Made by a program: the position numbers and the translations under genes. The notes below the pieces were generated by a model. It worked only from the letters and a program-made list of their open reading frames with translations. It was not told the DNA's origin and did not search any database. Positions 50,764 through 59,789 of a DNA stretch of 64,000 nucleotides are shown piece by piece; positions within the stretch are counted from its first letter, which is position 1; every line of letters starts with the position of its first letter. This DNA comes from Candidatus Nitrospira nitrificans (lineage in GTDB: Bacteria; Nitrospirota; Nitrospiria; Nitrospirales; Nitrospiraceae), in the NCBI RefSeq assembly GCF_001458775.1, contig NZ_CZPZ01000002.1:94412-158411 (forward strand), in the 5' to 3' direction.

Positions 50764-51249
50764 ATGTTGTTGTTCAAGACAGATGATTCGTGGGCCGGTC
50801 TTATTCTGCGGGTCTGCCTCGGCGTGGTGATGTTTGCGCACGGCGCGCAGAAACTCTTGGGTTGGTTCGGTGGAAACGGCTTCGAGGGGACGATGGGATT
50901 CTTTACCCAAAAAATGGGGCTGCCCTGGCTCGTGGCTTTCCTCGTCATCATCGGAGAGTCTCTCGGCAGTCTGGGATTGATCCTTGGGTTTCTGACACGG
51001 TTCACCGCGGCGAGTTTCATCGTGATCATGATCGGCGCGATTGCGACGGTGCACTGGCCTCAGGGGTTTTTCATGAACTGGTTCGGCCAACAGCAGGGAG
51101 AGGGTTTCGAGTATCACCTGCTGGTCATGGCCATGAGCGCCGCGCTTATCGTGATCGGTGGGGGAAAGTGGGCATTGGACGGTGCCATCGCTCGTTGGCT
51201 TGAGAGAGGTGAAGGCGCTTCAGAACAGTCGGTAAGGAGAGCAGCGTGA
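50764..51249 (+). CDS. DoxX family membrane protein (second)
   Basis: A 161-residue protein. It starts [40 protein letters not shown], the DoxX hallmark, and has four membrane helices ([54 protein letters not shown]). Its ribosome site TAGGAGG overlaps the stop of the 46-residue ORF. A candidate sigma-54 promoter drives the pair. Confidence 0.85.
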   Translation: MLLFKTDDSWAGLILRVCLGVVMFAHGAQKLLGWFGGNGFEGTMGFFTQKMGLPWLVAFLVIIGESLGSLGLILGFLTRFTAASFIVIMIGAIATVHWPQGFFMNWFGQQQGEGFEYHLLVMAMSAALIVIGGGKWALDGAIARWLERGEGASEQSVRRAA

Positions 51250-51472
51250 CCGCAGTGCCGGAAAGGAAGACGCAGGTGGATCATTATCTTCATCTTCCGG
51301 GGGGTGATCGCGATTTCGGTTCCGGCATAAGGAAAAAGAAGCGACTTTGGAACAGCCGGTGAAAAGCTACTTACGGGGTGATGTTGTTCTGATCTGACTA
51401 AACATGCTATGAATCACGATCTTGAAAGACATGAGCGGGCTTTCGGGTGGACCACATTGAAAGGAGACGGGC

Positions 51473-52006
51473 ATGAGGAGTTTCAGTTATCTGGTGTGTG
51501 TGATTGGAATGGTTCTTTTCCTTGGGCAAGGGACCGGCTCTGTGGCGTATGGGAAGACCGTTGAGGCAGGAGACTCCAGTTCCAGTTGGAGCGGAACGGG
51601 CGAGTTCTTGGAACTTGGAAATGGAGACCAGGTCGTCAATGGAATGGTGAAAGGGGTGCTGATCTCCCGTCATAAAGATGGTGGCAAGATGATCGTCCAT
51701 TCATCCAAACTGGCCTGTCCGGTGCGCGTGAATCTCAACAGAAACAAAGATTATCAGGCGATAGAAGGCCTCTGCACGATGGTGGCGCATGAAGGCAAGG
51801 ATGTCGGATATGCCCACTGGAAGTGCACCGGCAATTTGAAAGAGTGTGTGGGTGATTTCACCTTTACGGGCGGTTCCGGTGGTTTCACCGGGATGTCAGG
51901 AACCACTCCTTTCCAGACCAGCATCGTCTTTGAACTGCAGGAAGGGAAAAACGGCCAAGCAATCGGGTATGCGGTCTGGCCGAACTTGACCTATACTCTG
52001 CCTTAG
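51473..52006 (+). CDS. Exported hypothetical protein
   Basis: A 177-residue protein with a strong ribosome site (AAAGGAG). Residues 1-~26 form a signal peptide (VCVIGMVLFLGQGTGSVAYG). The mature part has a pair of Cys (KLACPVRV, GLCTMVAHEG) and another pair (WKCTGNLKECVG), likely disulfides, and a beta-rich C-terminus (FTFTGGSGGFTGMSGTTPF). I do not recognise the family. It precedes a sigma-54 leader for the next genes. Confidence 0.6.
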   Translation: MRSFSYLVCVIGMVLFLGQGTGSVAYGKTVEAGDSSSSWSGTGEFLELGNGDQVVNGMVKGVLISRHKDGGKMIVHSSKLACPVRVNLNRNKDYQAIEGLCTMVAHEGKDVGYAHWKCTGNLKECVGDFTFTGGSGGFTGMSGTTPFQTSIVFELQEGKNGQAIGYAVWPNLTYTLP

Positions 52007-52025
52007 TCTCCATTCCCAGGCACGC

Positions 52026-52058
52026 GCCGACCGTTCGGCAGCGTGCCGGGGAATCGGC
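52026..52058 (+). promoter_or_regulatory. Enhancer-like half-site array (candidate activator site 3)
   Basis: GCCG-N6-CGGC-N5-GCCG-N6-CGGC, all four half-sites intact. The CGGC at 52036 lies 121 bases before the -24 GG. Confidence 0.7.
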
Positions 52059-52155
52059 AGGTTACTCCCCGGTTCCTTCAACGAACACTCTCTTTCAACG
52101 GCCTATCTTCACTGTATTTCCGTAATTTGGATGGGCCAGGCTTTTCAATCTCTCC

Positions 52156-52171
52156 TGGAACATATGTTGCT
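52156..52171 (+). promoter_or_regulatory. Sigma-54 promoter for the zinc-ribbon/STAS genes
   Basis: TGGAACA-TATG-TTGCT, GG and GC 12 bases apart. The predicted start is about 52182 and the gene start is at 52211. The 150-bp upstream region resembles the one at 46.46-46.61 kb, showing a duplicated or conserved leader. Confidence 0.7.
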
Positions 52172-52210
52172 CAGTATCAAGACAAAACCCTTACACAAGG
52201 GAGGTCAACC

Positions 52211-52450
52211 ATGGCGACGATGGTGGGATCGGCAAAAAAAGAACTGAGCGGCACGATACGTTGTTCGAGATGCACGGGACTTATGGTCGCGGAAGAGTCG
52301 TTCGATTCCAGTGCCGGTGGAACTCAGGCCGGTTCCTTGGCGAGGCGTTGTGTGCAATGTGGAGAAGTCGTTGACCCGGTTATTCTGGCGAATCGCTGTT
52401 TAAAACTTGGAATCGATCCAGGTCGAACCTTCGAAGAAGGGCTGCGGTAA
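52211..52450 (+). CDS. Small zinc-ribbon protein
   Basis: A 79-residue protein. The ATG at 52211 is preceded by AAGGGAGG. It carries two Cys pairs, IRCSRCTGLM and RCVQCGEVVDP, likely one zinc ribbon. The tail is GIDPGRTFEEGLR. A truncated relative exists at 47627. It sits directly behind the sigma-54 promoter and 10 bases before the STAS-like gene, with which it should be cotranscribed. Confidence 0.7.
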   Translation: MATMVGSAKKELSGTIRCSRCTGLMVAEESFDSSAGGTQAGSLARRCVQCGEVVDPVILANRCLKLGIDPGRTFEEGLR

Positions 52451-52460
52451 GGATGAGCTC

Positions 52461-52766
52461 ATGTTGAAGATTACCGGTCGGCGAGAGGCAACGACGGAGG
52501 GCGTCTCCCTCCTCATTGAGGGACGTCTTGCCGGCCCCTGGGTGGAGGAGCTCAGTGCCTATTGCCGTAAGATGTCCGAGGACCATGAACGTTGCGCGGT
52601 GATCGATTTGACCGGCGTGACGTTCATCGATACGGAGGGGAAAGAGCTATTGGCCCGCCTGTGGCGGCAGGGGGCAGAGCTGCGGGCGTCCGGCTGTTTG
52701 ACGAGATGTGTCGTAGAAGAGATCATCGGGGCCGGCAGGCTCGATCCATCGAGTCAGTCAAAGTAA
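52461..52766 (+). CDS. STAS-like domain protein
   Basis: A 101-residue protein. The ATG at 52461 was chosen because TAAGGA precedes it. The core CAVIDLTGVTFIDTEGKELLARLWRQGAEL matches the STAS/anti-sigma-antagonist fold, although the usual Ser/Thr phosphorylation position is replaced by FIDTEG, with a Thr. It may act in a partner-switching or regulatory circuit. No anti-sigma kinase is seen nearby. Confidence 0.7.
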   Translation: MLKITGRREATTEGVSLLIEGRLAGPWVEELSAYCRKMSEDHERCAVIDLTGVTFIDTEGKELLARLWRQGAELRASGCLTRCVVEEIIGAGRLDPSSQSK

Positions 52767-52947
52767 CGATGACCGGTTTGCTTCGAGGGCGACGCAAGAG
52801 GAAACGTGACGCGTGGTTCTCCATTGTCGGTGCAATGTCGAGAAATCTTATCTGTGTTGGACTTGTCGCCGTCTCGCGCGCGCCGGTACAATGACATCTT
52901 TGTCCGCGGCGGAACATTGACGAGCGATAAAGAGCAAGGTGGATCGA

Positions 52948-54192
52948 ATGGGTTTTTCAGATACGTATCTGTTTAGAACTGTCGCGGTGCTGCTGGTATC
53001 AGCCGCAATAGCCGCGCTGCCTGGTTGCAAAGAGGATGCAGGCTCGGCTCCTTCCCCTCCTCCTCCTATACCGCAAGTGGAAGTCGTGACGGCGATCGCG
53101 CGGACCGTGCCGGATGAACCGGAATTCATCGGGCAGGCGGAAGCGTCTCGTCCGGTTGAAATTCGCCCTCAAGTCACCGGTATCCTGAAAGCGGTGCTGT
53201 TTTCGGAAGGGCGAGAGATCAAAAAAGGCGCCAAGCTTTACCAAATCGACCCCGTGCCGTTCGAGGCGGCTTACAAAAGCGCGCAGGCCAGGATCGCGGA
53301 GGCGGAAGCGCGATTGGTCCAAGCCAAGCAGGATCTGGCCCGTGTGAAACCGCTGCTTGAGGAGCAGGCCGTCAGTCAAAAGGATGTGGACGATGCGATC
53401 GCGGGGGATTTGACGGCAAAGGCGGCGTTGCAACGGGCGCAGGCCGATTTGATCAAAGCCAAGTTCGACTTCGACAACACGACGATCGTCGCCCCGATCA
53501 CCGGGCTCATCGAGCGGAGCCGGTATTATGAGGGCCGGTTGGTCTCGGCTCAAACCGATTTGCTGACCATGATTCATCGCATCCATCCGATGTACGTGGT
53601 GATCAACGTGCCGGAAAGCTTTCTGCTCAAGCGGCGGCAAGATGCCATCGCCGTGGGGCTTCAACATCCCGGACTCTCCCAGTTGAAAGGCACGGTCATC
53701 TTGGCCGACGGCAGCGCCTATGCGCATGAGGGCGTCCTTGATTTCGCCGATGTCGGTCTGCGGACTGAAACAGGGTCGAGAAGGGCTCGATTCGTCGTCC
53801 CCAATCCAGACGGCATGCTGCTGCCGGGACAATTTGTGAAGGTGCGATTCAAGGGAACGATGAAAGACCATGCCCTGTTGGTGCCTCAGCGAGCGGTTCA
53901 ACAGGGTCCGCAAGGTCCGATCGTGTTTGTCGTGGGCGACGGGGATAAAGTGGAAATTCGTCCGATCAAGGCGAGCAGCTGGCAAGACCAGGAATGGATC
54001 ATCGAGTCGGGTGTGAAGTCCGGCGAGCGGATTATCGTGAGCGGCTTTCATACGGTGGCGCCCGGAGCTCCGGTCAAACCGATTCCGGCCGCCACATCCA
54101 CGGCTGACGGAAAACCGGACAACGGAACTCCGGTCGGCGTGGCCGACCCAGCGGCGGAAGCGAAGCCCGAAGCCTCTAAGGATCCACAGTGA
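52948..54192 (+). CDS. RND efflux periplasmic adaptor (AcrA/MexA-like)
   Basis: A 414-residue protein with AAGG 8 bases before the ATG at 52948. It has a lipoprotein signal with lipobox LPGC. A lipoyl domain (RPQVTGILKAVLFSEGREIKKGAKLYQIDP), a coiled-coil hairpin (AQARIAEAEARLVQAKQDLARVK) and beta-barrel and membrane-proximal domains (GQFVKVRFKGTMKDHALLVPQRAV) follow. It links the inner pump to the outer channel. Its stop overlaps the GTG start of the pump gene. Confidence 0.9.
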   Translation: MGFSDTYLFRTVAVLLVSAAIAALPGCKEDAGSAPSPPPPIPQVEVVTAIARTVPDEPEFIGQAEASRPVEIRPQVTGILKAVLFSEGREIKKGAKLYQIDPVPFEAAYKSAQARIAEAEARLVQAKQDLARVKPLLEEQAVSQKDVDDAIAGDLTAKAALQRAQADLIKAKFDFDNTTIVAPITGLIERSRYYEGRLVSAQTDLLTMIHRIHPMYVVINVPESFLLKRRQDAIAVGLQHPGLSQLKGTVILADGSAYAHEGVLDFADVGLRTETGSRRARFVVPNPDGMLLPGQFVKVRFKGTMKDHALLVPQRAVQQGPQGPIVFVVGDGDKVEIRPIKASSWQDQEWIIESGVKSGERIIVSGFHTVAPGAPVKPIPAATSTADGKPDNGTPVGVADPAAEAKPEASKDPQ

Positions 54193-57100
54193 GTTCACGC
54201 TTTTTCATCGAACGGCCGATCTTTGCATCGGTTCTCTCCATTGTCATCGTGGTCATCGGACTGGTGGCGCTCGCCACCTTGCCGATCGCTCAATTTCCTG
54301 ACATCAGCCCGCCCGTCGTCCAGATCGAGGCCGACTATCCCGGCGCCAGCGCGGAAGTCGTGGCGGATTCGGTGGCCCGGACGATCGAGGTTCAGCTGCC
54401 GGGCATCGACAATCTCCTCTATTACGACTCGACCAGCACGAACGACGGTCATGTCAGCATCAGATTGACGTTCGAAATCGGCACCAACGTGGATATCGCG
54501 CAGGTGCAGACGCAGAACCGGGTGAAACTTGCCGAACCTCAGCTCCCGCCAGAAGTTGTCCGGCAGGGAATCAGCGTCTTGAAATTTTCTCCGGACCTTC
54601 TGGTGGTCGTTGCGCTGACTTCGACCGATCCGACCCAAGACTCGGTCTTTATCTCGAATTATGCGCTCTTGCGCGTGCTCGACCCGCTCAAGCGGATTCG
54701 AGGCGTCGGACAGGCCGTCGTCTTCGGGCAGCAGAATTATTCCATGCGGCTGATCCTGAATCCCGTGCGGATGGCTCAGTTGGGGCTGACGCCCACCGAC
54801 ATCGTCAGCGTGGTGCGGGAGCAAAATCGGGACTTCCCGGCCGGACAAGTGGGGCGAGAGCCGGCGCCGAAGGGAACGGAGCTCACGATTCCGATCATGG
54901 CGCAGGGCCGGTTGACGGAAGTGAGCGATTTCGAAAATCTCATCGTTCGGGCCATGCCGGACGGATCGATGGTCCGATTAAAAGATGTTTCGCGAATCGA
55001 ACTGGGAGCCCAATCCTATGTGATGCAAGGACGATGGAACGGGAAACCGAACGTGTTCCTGATCACCTTCCTGGCTCCCGGCGCCAATGCGCTCGACACG
55101 GCCAAACACATCCGCGCTGAAATGAACGAACTCGCCAAGTCGTTTCCGCCGGGGCTGATGTACGACATTCCGTATGACACGACCAAGTTCATCGAGGTCT
55201 CGATCAAGGAAGTGCTGAAGACGCTGGCCGAGGCGATGATCCTCGTCATCCTCGTCGTCTATCTGTTTTTGCAGAGCTGGCGCGCGACCTTGATTCCCGC
55301 CGTGGCCGTTCCGGTGTCCCTGATCGGCACATTTGCCGGCATGGAGGCCTTGGGGTTTTCGATCAATACGCTCACGCTGTTCGGCATGGTGTTGTCCATC
55401 GGGGTCGTGGTGGACGACGCCATTGTGGTCGTCGAGAATATCGAACGGCACATGAGGGAAGAAATGTTGCCGCCCAGGGAAGCCGCCAGGAGAGCCATGG
55501 CGGAGGTGACCCGGCCGGTGATCGCGATCGTCCTCGTCTTGGTGGCGGTGTTCGTGCCGGTCGCATTCCTCGGCGGGATCATCGGCGAACTCTATAAACA
55601 GTTTGCCATCACGATCGCCATGGCCGTGACGATCTCCGGCATGGTCGCGCTGACGCTCAGCCCCGCGTTGTCGGCGCTGGTCTTGAAGCCGGGCGGCGAA
55701 CATCACGAGACGGGATTTTTTGCGCTGTTCAATAGGATGTTCGACTGGACACGGGATCGTTATGCCAGGGCGGTGGATCTCGTGATCGAATGGCGGGCCG
55801 TATCCTTCGCGGTGTTTGCGGTGATCGTGGTCGCGGCATTGGGGCTCTTCCGCGTGATTCCTCCCGCCTTTTTGCCGGAAGAGGACCAAGGGTATTTCAT
55901 CACGATCGTGCAACTGCCCGACGGCGCCTCCAAGCAACGGACCGATGAGGTCCTGAAGAAGATCGAACGGTATTTTCTCTCGGTCCCGGCCGTTCACTCG
56001 ACCGACGCGATGTCCGGCATGAACTTCGTCTTCAATACGCGGGGTCCCAATTCCGCCACCATGTTCGTGCCGTTGCACCACTGGGACGAGCGCAAGCCGG
56101 GTGAGCATGTGCAGGCCTTGGTCGGGGCGGCCTATGGAGAGTTCGCGAAAATTCCGGAGGCCTTGATTCTCGCGTTCAACGCCCCTCCGATTCGCGGGAT
56201 CGGCGCGACGGGCGGATTTTCGCTGCAAGTCCAGGATCCGAGCGGGGGAGATTTCCCGAAATTGGCCGCGGTGACTCAGCAATTCGTCGCAAAGGCCAAG
56301 GAGAATCCCGCGATCGCCGGGATCGGCTCCAATTTCCGCGTCACCGCGCCCAGGCTATTCGCCCATGTCAACCGTGAGCGGGCGAAGGCGCTGGGGGTGC
56401 CGATTTCCGAGATCTTCGACACGATGCAAGCCTACTTCGGTAATTTCTATATCAACGATTTCCTCAAGTTCGGCCGAGTCTATCGCGTTCAGACGGAGGC
56501 CGAGGCCGAGTTCCGGTCGAGCCCCGACGACATCGGGAACGTCTATGTGCGCTCGCTGAGCCCGGCCGCCGCGGCGCTCGGCGGCAGAAGCGCGCCGGCT
56601 CTCGGAGGCACGGGCTTGGGGGATATGATGATCCCCCTCGATACGGTCGTTGATACGGAATTCAGGAGCGGTCCCGATCCGGTGACGCATTTCAACGGTT
56701 TCAATACCGCCTGGGTGCTGGGAGCCGCGGCCCCCGGCTACAGTTCCGGTCAGGCCCTCGAAGCGCTTCAACGCACGGCGCAAGAGGTGTTGGTTCCGCA
56801 GGGCTACACCCTGGAATGGAGCGGCATTTCTTACCAGGAAGCGAAGGTCGGCGGGCAGTCCGGATTGGCGTTTGGGTTCGGCCTGTTGATGGTCTTTCTC
56901 GTGCTCGCGGCGCAATTCGAAAGTTGGACCGTGCCGCTTGCCGTCATCCTCGCGGTGCCTTTCGGAGTCTTCGGCGCCATGTCCACTGTGTGGTTGCGAG
57001 GAATGACGAATGATATTTATTTTCAGATCGGCTTGGTGACGCTGATCGGATTGGCCGCCAAAAACGCCATCCTGATCGTTGAATTCGCCAATCACCGCCG

Positions 57101-57440
57101 AAGCGAGGGCATGCCGCTCCGGCAGGCGGCGCGGGAAGCCGCGCGGTTGCGGTTTCGCGCGATCATCATGACCTCCATGGCTTTCATCGGCGGCGTGTTG
57201 CCGCTGGCGATCGCCAACGGCGCGGGGGCGGCCAGTCGTCAATCCATCGGAACCGGTGTATTAGGCGGTATGCTGACGGCGACATTTCTGGCGATCTTTT
57301 TTGTGCCGCTGTTCTTCGTCACGTTGCGAAAGGTCAGCGAGCGATGGGCTCCGGTGACGGAACGAACCGAGTCGTCGGAGAGGCCGCCCGGGCGGGCTCG
57401 TCAAGAATACGCCGGTACTTTAACGGACGGAGAGCATTGA
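54189..57440 (+). CDS. RND efflux pump permease (AcrB-like, HAE1)
   Basis: A 1083-residue pump. It begins SSRFFIERPIFASVLSIVIVVIG, and the 12 helices flank two large periplasmic loops. The proton-relay Asp pair sits in GVVVDDAIVVVENIER, and the conserved Lys/Thr regions are in AAKNAILIVEFAN. Length fits the HAE1 family (~1040-1080). It drives multidrug or hydrophobic-compound export with the adaptor before and the channel after it. Confidence 0.95.
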   Translation: MSSRFFIERPIFASVLSIVIVVIGLVALATLPIAQFPDISPPVVQIEADYPGASAEVVADSVARTIEVQLPGIDNLLYYDSTSTNDGHVSIRLTFEIGTNVDIAQVQTQNRVKLAEPQLPPEVVRQGISVLKFSPDLLVVVALTSTDPTQDSVFISNYALLRVLDPLKRIRGVGQAVVFGQQNYSMRLILNPVRMAQLGLTPTDIVSVVREQNRDFPAGQVGREPAPKGTELTIPIMAQGRLTEVSDFENLIVRAMPDGSMVRLKDVSRIELGAQSYVMQGRWNGKPNVFLITFLAPGANALDTAKHIRAEMNELAKSFPPGLMYDIPYDTTKFIEVSIKEVLKTLAEAMILVILVVYLFLQSWRATLIPAVAVPVSLIGTFAGMEALGFSINTLTLFGMVLSIGVVVDDAIVVVENIERHMREEMLPPREAARRAMAEVTRPVIAIVLVLVAVFVPVAFLGGIIGELYKQFAITIAMAVTISGMVALTLSPALSALVLKPGGEHHETGFFALFNRMFDWTRDRYARAVDLVIEWRAVSFAVFAVIVVAALGLFRVIPPAFLPEEDQGYFITIVQLPDGASKQRTDEVLKKIERYFLSVPAVHSTDAMSGMNFVFNTRGPNSATMFVPLHHWDERKPGEHVQALVGAAYGEFAKIPEALILAFNAPPIRGIGATGGFSLQVQDPSGGDFPKLAAVTQQFVAKAKENPAIAGIGSNFRVTAPRLFAHVNRERAKALGVPISEIFDTMQAYFGNFYINDFLKFGRVYRVQTEAEAEFRSSPDDIGNVYVRSLSPAAAALGGRSAPALGGTGLGDMMIPLDTVVDTEFRSGPDPVTHFNGFNTAWVLGAAAPGYSSGQALEALQRTAQEVLVPQGYTLEWSGISYQEAKVGGQSGLAFGFGLLMVFLVLAAQFESWTVPLAVILAVPFGVFGAMSTVWLRGMTNDIYFQIGLVTLIGLAAKNAILIVEFANHRRSEGMPLRQAAREAARLRFRAIIMTSMAFIGGVLPLAIANGAGAASRQSIGTGVLGGMLTATFLAIFFVPLFFVTLRKVSERWAPVTERTESSERPPGRARQEYAGTLTDGEH

Positions 57441-58870
57441 TGCGGTCGTTCTCGATCTTTCGTTGCGTGGCACTGCTGGTGCTCGGCGCCATCGTCACTT
57501 CCTGCACCGTGGGGCCGGACTACCGGCGGCCACCGACGGAGGTGGAGGATCGGTTTCGCATGGCGGAAGGGCCGGCGGATCTCCCCTCGGTGGCCAACTT
57601 ACCCTGGTGGGATCTCCTGCAAGATGAACAGTTGCAGCAGCTCATTCGGTCGGCCCTCGAGGAAAATAACGACCTGCAACGCGCCGTCGCGACCGTCGAT
57701 GAATTTCGAGCGAGGGCCCTCATAGCCCAAACCGACTATTTGCCGCAAATCACGGCAGCCGCGAACGCGCCCGCCGGTCGCAGCGCCGTGTTTTTGTTTC
57801 CCGGCTTTGCCAGCCCGTTCAACTATTACTTGTTGGGCAACCTGTCGTGGGAAGTGGATCTGTGGGGGCGCGTCCGGCGCACCAACGAAGCCGCTCGCGC
57901 CGACCTATTGTCGAGGGAAGAGAACCGCCGAGCGGTGACGATTCAGCTGGTCAGCGCGGTCGCCGAAGCCTATTTCAATCTGCTCCAGTTCGACGTGCAG
58001 CTCGATATTGCCGAGCGAACGTTGCAGTCGTGGGAAGAGTCGGTGCGGATCGCCCAGGCGCGTCTGCGTCAAGGTATGACATCGAAACTGGATGCGGATC
58101 AGTTTGAAGCGGAACGAGCCAATGCCGCGGCACGAACGGCGGAACTCCATCGGCAGATGGTTCAAGCCGAGAATCACTTGAGCATATTGCTGGGTCGTAA
58201 ACCGTTTGCCGTCGCGCGCGGGCGTTCGTTGGACAAGCAAATCATTCCCCCGGACGTTCCGGCGGGCTTGCCCTCCGAGTTGTTGCAGCGGCGGCCAGAT
58301 CTGCTGGTCGCGGAGCAACAGTTGGCTGCGGTCACCGCCCGTATCGGGGCCGCCAAGGCCGAACGCTTCCCCCGCATCACGTTGACCGGGTTGGCCGGTC
58401 TGGCTCATCCCGAACTGTCCTTGATCTTCACCGAGGCCTCCTCCTTCGGTGTGTTCGGCGCAGGCCTCGCCGCTCCGCTGTTCAATGCCCAAATCCTGGG
58501 CTTCCAGCAAGAAGCGATAGAAGCTCAGAGCAAACAAGCGTTGGCCCAGTACAGGCAAGCGGTGTTGACGGCGTTTCGCGAAGTCGAAGACTCGCTTGTC
58601 GCCGTTCGGACGGCTCGCCTCCAGAGCGACGCGCAACAGCAACAAGTGACCGCCTTGCAGTCGGCCCTGAAGCTGGCGGAACTCCGCTACAAGGGCGGGC
58701 TGGCGAACTATCTGGACGTGCTCGTGGCCCGACGAAGCCTGTTCGAGGCGGAGCTCGCCTGGACCAGTACGCGCCGGTTTCTCTTGGCATCGGTCGTCCA
58801 ACTGTACAAAGCGCTGGGAGGTGGCTGGTCGCCCGACATGCAATCAGCCGAAGCCGGCAAGAAAGGGTAG
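57440..58870 (+). CDS. RND outer-membrane channel lipoprotein (NodT/OprM-like)
   Basis: A 476-residue protein. The ATG at 57440 overlaps the pump stop (TGATG). A lipoprotein signal has lipobox VTSC followed by TVGPDYRRPPTE, the OprM/NodT start. Two repeats of the TolC fold follow, with motifs such as WWDLLQDEQLQQLI, NLSWEVDLWGRVRR, and RPDLLVAEQQLAAVTARIGAAKAERFP. It completes the tripartite RND system. Confidence 0.95.
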   Translation: MRSFSIFRCVALLVLGAIVTSCTVGPDYRRPPTEVEDRFRMAEGPADLPSVANLPWWDLLQDEQLQQLIRSALEENNDLQRAVATVDEFRARALIAQTDYLPQITAAANAPAGRSAVFLFPGFASPFNYYLLGNLSWEVDLWGRVRRTNEAARADLLSREENRRAVTIQLVSAVAEAYFNLLQFDVQLDIAERTLQSWEESVRIAQARLRQGMTSKLDADQFEAERANAAARTAELHRQMVQAENHLSILLGRKPFAVARGRSLDKQIIPPDVPAGLPSELLQRRPDLLVAEQQLAAVTARIGAAKAERFPRITLTGLAGLAHPELSLIFTEASSFGVFGAGLAAPLFNAQILGFQQEAIEAQSKQALAQYRQAVLTAFREVEDSLVAVRTARLQSDAQQQQVTALQSALKLAELRYKGGLANYLDVLVARRSLFEAELAWTSTRRFLLASVVQLYKALGGGWSPDMQSAEAGKKG

Positions 58871-58875
58871 GGACC

Positions 58876-59472
58876 ATGGACAAACCGGCGCAGACTCAAT
58901 TTCCGATCCATGACCTGCTCCTTCGTCGGTGGAGTCCCCGCGCGTTCGATGAAAGGCCGGTGGAGTCTCACATGCTGTGGTCCCTTTTCGAAGCGGCCCG
59001 CTGGGCGCCTTCTTCGAACAATGAACAGCCTTGGCGATTTATCGTCGCGACGAAACGGGACCACGAAATGGAGTGGAAGCGGCTGTTTGATTGCCTGGCG
59101 GAGGGGAACCGGGTCTGGGTCATCCGCGCGCCGGTGCTGATACTCTCGATCGCGAGCCTCAATTTCGAGGATGACGGAAAGCCGAACCGGCATGCCTTTC
59201 ACGATACGGGATTGGCCGTGGAGAATCTCGTGCTGCAAGCAACGGCAAGCGGGCTGGTCGCCCATCAGATGGCCGGCTTTGACGTGGAAAAGGCGCGTGT
59301 CGATCTTAAGATTCCTTCGGGCTACGAGCCGGTTGCCATGATCGCCGTCGGCTATCCAGGTGATCCAGCCGTTCTTCCGGAGCGGCTGCGGGAACGCGAA
59401 TTGCGGCCTCGAAGTCGCCGGCCGATCGGAGAGTCGACATTTTTCGGCCGGTGGGGGACACCCATCCCCTAA
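58876..59472 (+). CDS. Nitroreductase family protein
   Basis: A 198-residue FMN-binding protein. The N-terminus LLLRRWSPRAFDERPVESHMLWSLFEAARWAPSSNNEQPWRFIV matches nitroreductases, with the FMN-binding Arg and Ser/Asn residues. The C-terminal VAMIAVGYPGDPAVLPERL is typical. It should reduce nitro- or quinone compounds with NAD(P)H. It starts five bases after the outer-membrane gene, so it may be cotranscribed with the RND operon. Confidence 0.9.
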   Translation: MDKPAQTQFPIHDLLLRRWSPRAFDERPVESHMLWSLFEAARWAPSSNNEQPWRFIVATKRDHEMEWKRLFDCLAEGNRVWVIRAPVLILSIASLNFEDDGKPNRHAFHDTGLAVENLVLQATASGLVAHQMAGFDVEKARVDLKIPSGYEPVAMIAVGYPGDPAVLPERLRERELRPRSRRPIGESTFFGRWGTPIP

Positions 59473-59551
59473 CGAGTTGTTGGAAAACAATTTCAGCGGC
59501 TCAAGCATGGCACTCTGTTAGAGTGATCTCGGATCACAGTGGAAAAGCTCG

Positions 59552-59752
59552 CAGGCTGGTCAAAGAATCCGTCCGGCAAGGCCGCAGCGAGCGAAGAGGC
59601 GAATCCTAGATAGTTTTCATACGGTCCACTCATCGCCTGTTCATACAGGCGACGGGTGGACCGTATGATGAACCTCTAAGCGATGCGACCTGCCTTGCGA
59701 AGCCGCTTCGGCAAGGCGGGGAACGCCGCCGGCGGACTTGTTCAACCCCCTG
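59552..59752. repeat. Dispersed element A, inverted copy
   Basis: It reads as the reverse complement of other copies: CAGGCTGGTCAAAGAATCCGTCC at its left and GGACTTGTTCAACCCCCTG at its right. The middle carries the hairpin at 59616-59672, which looks like an extra insertion. Confidence 0.75.
59616..59672. repeat. Long hairpin inside element A copy
   Basis: Arms CATACGGTCCAC...TCGCCTGT and ACAGGCGA...GTGGACCGTATG pair almost perfectly over about 24 bases with a TCAT loop. It is much longer than the hairpins of the other copies. Confidence 0.7.
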
Positions 59753-59789
59753 ATAGCGCTGTCATGAGTCGAGCAGAGGAGTCTTGCCG

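Larger units (their letters stand above)
59473..59789. other. 317-bp gap holding an inverted element A copy
   Basis: No gene is supported. The region holds element A in reverse (59552-59752) and a long hairpin (59616-59672). Confidence 0.7.
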
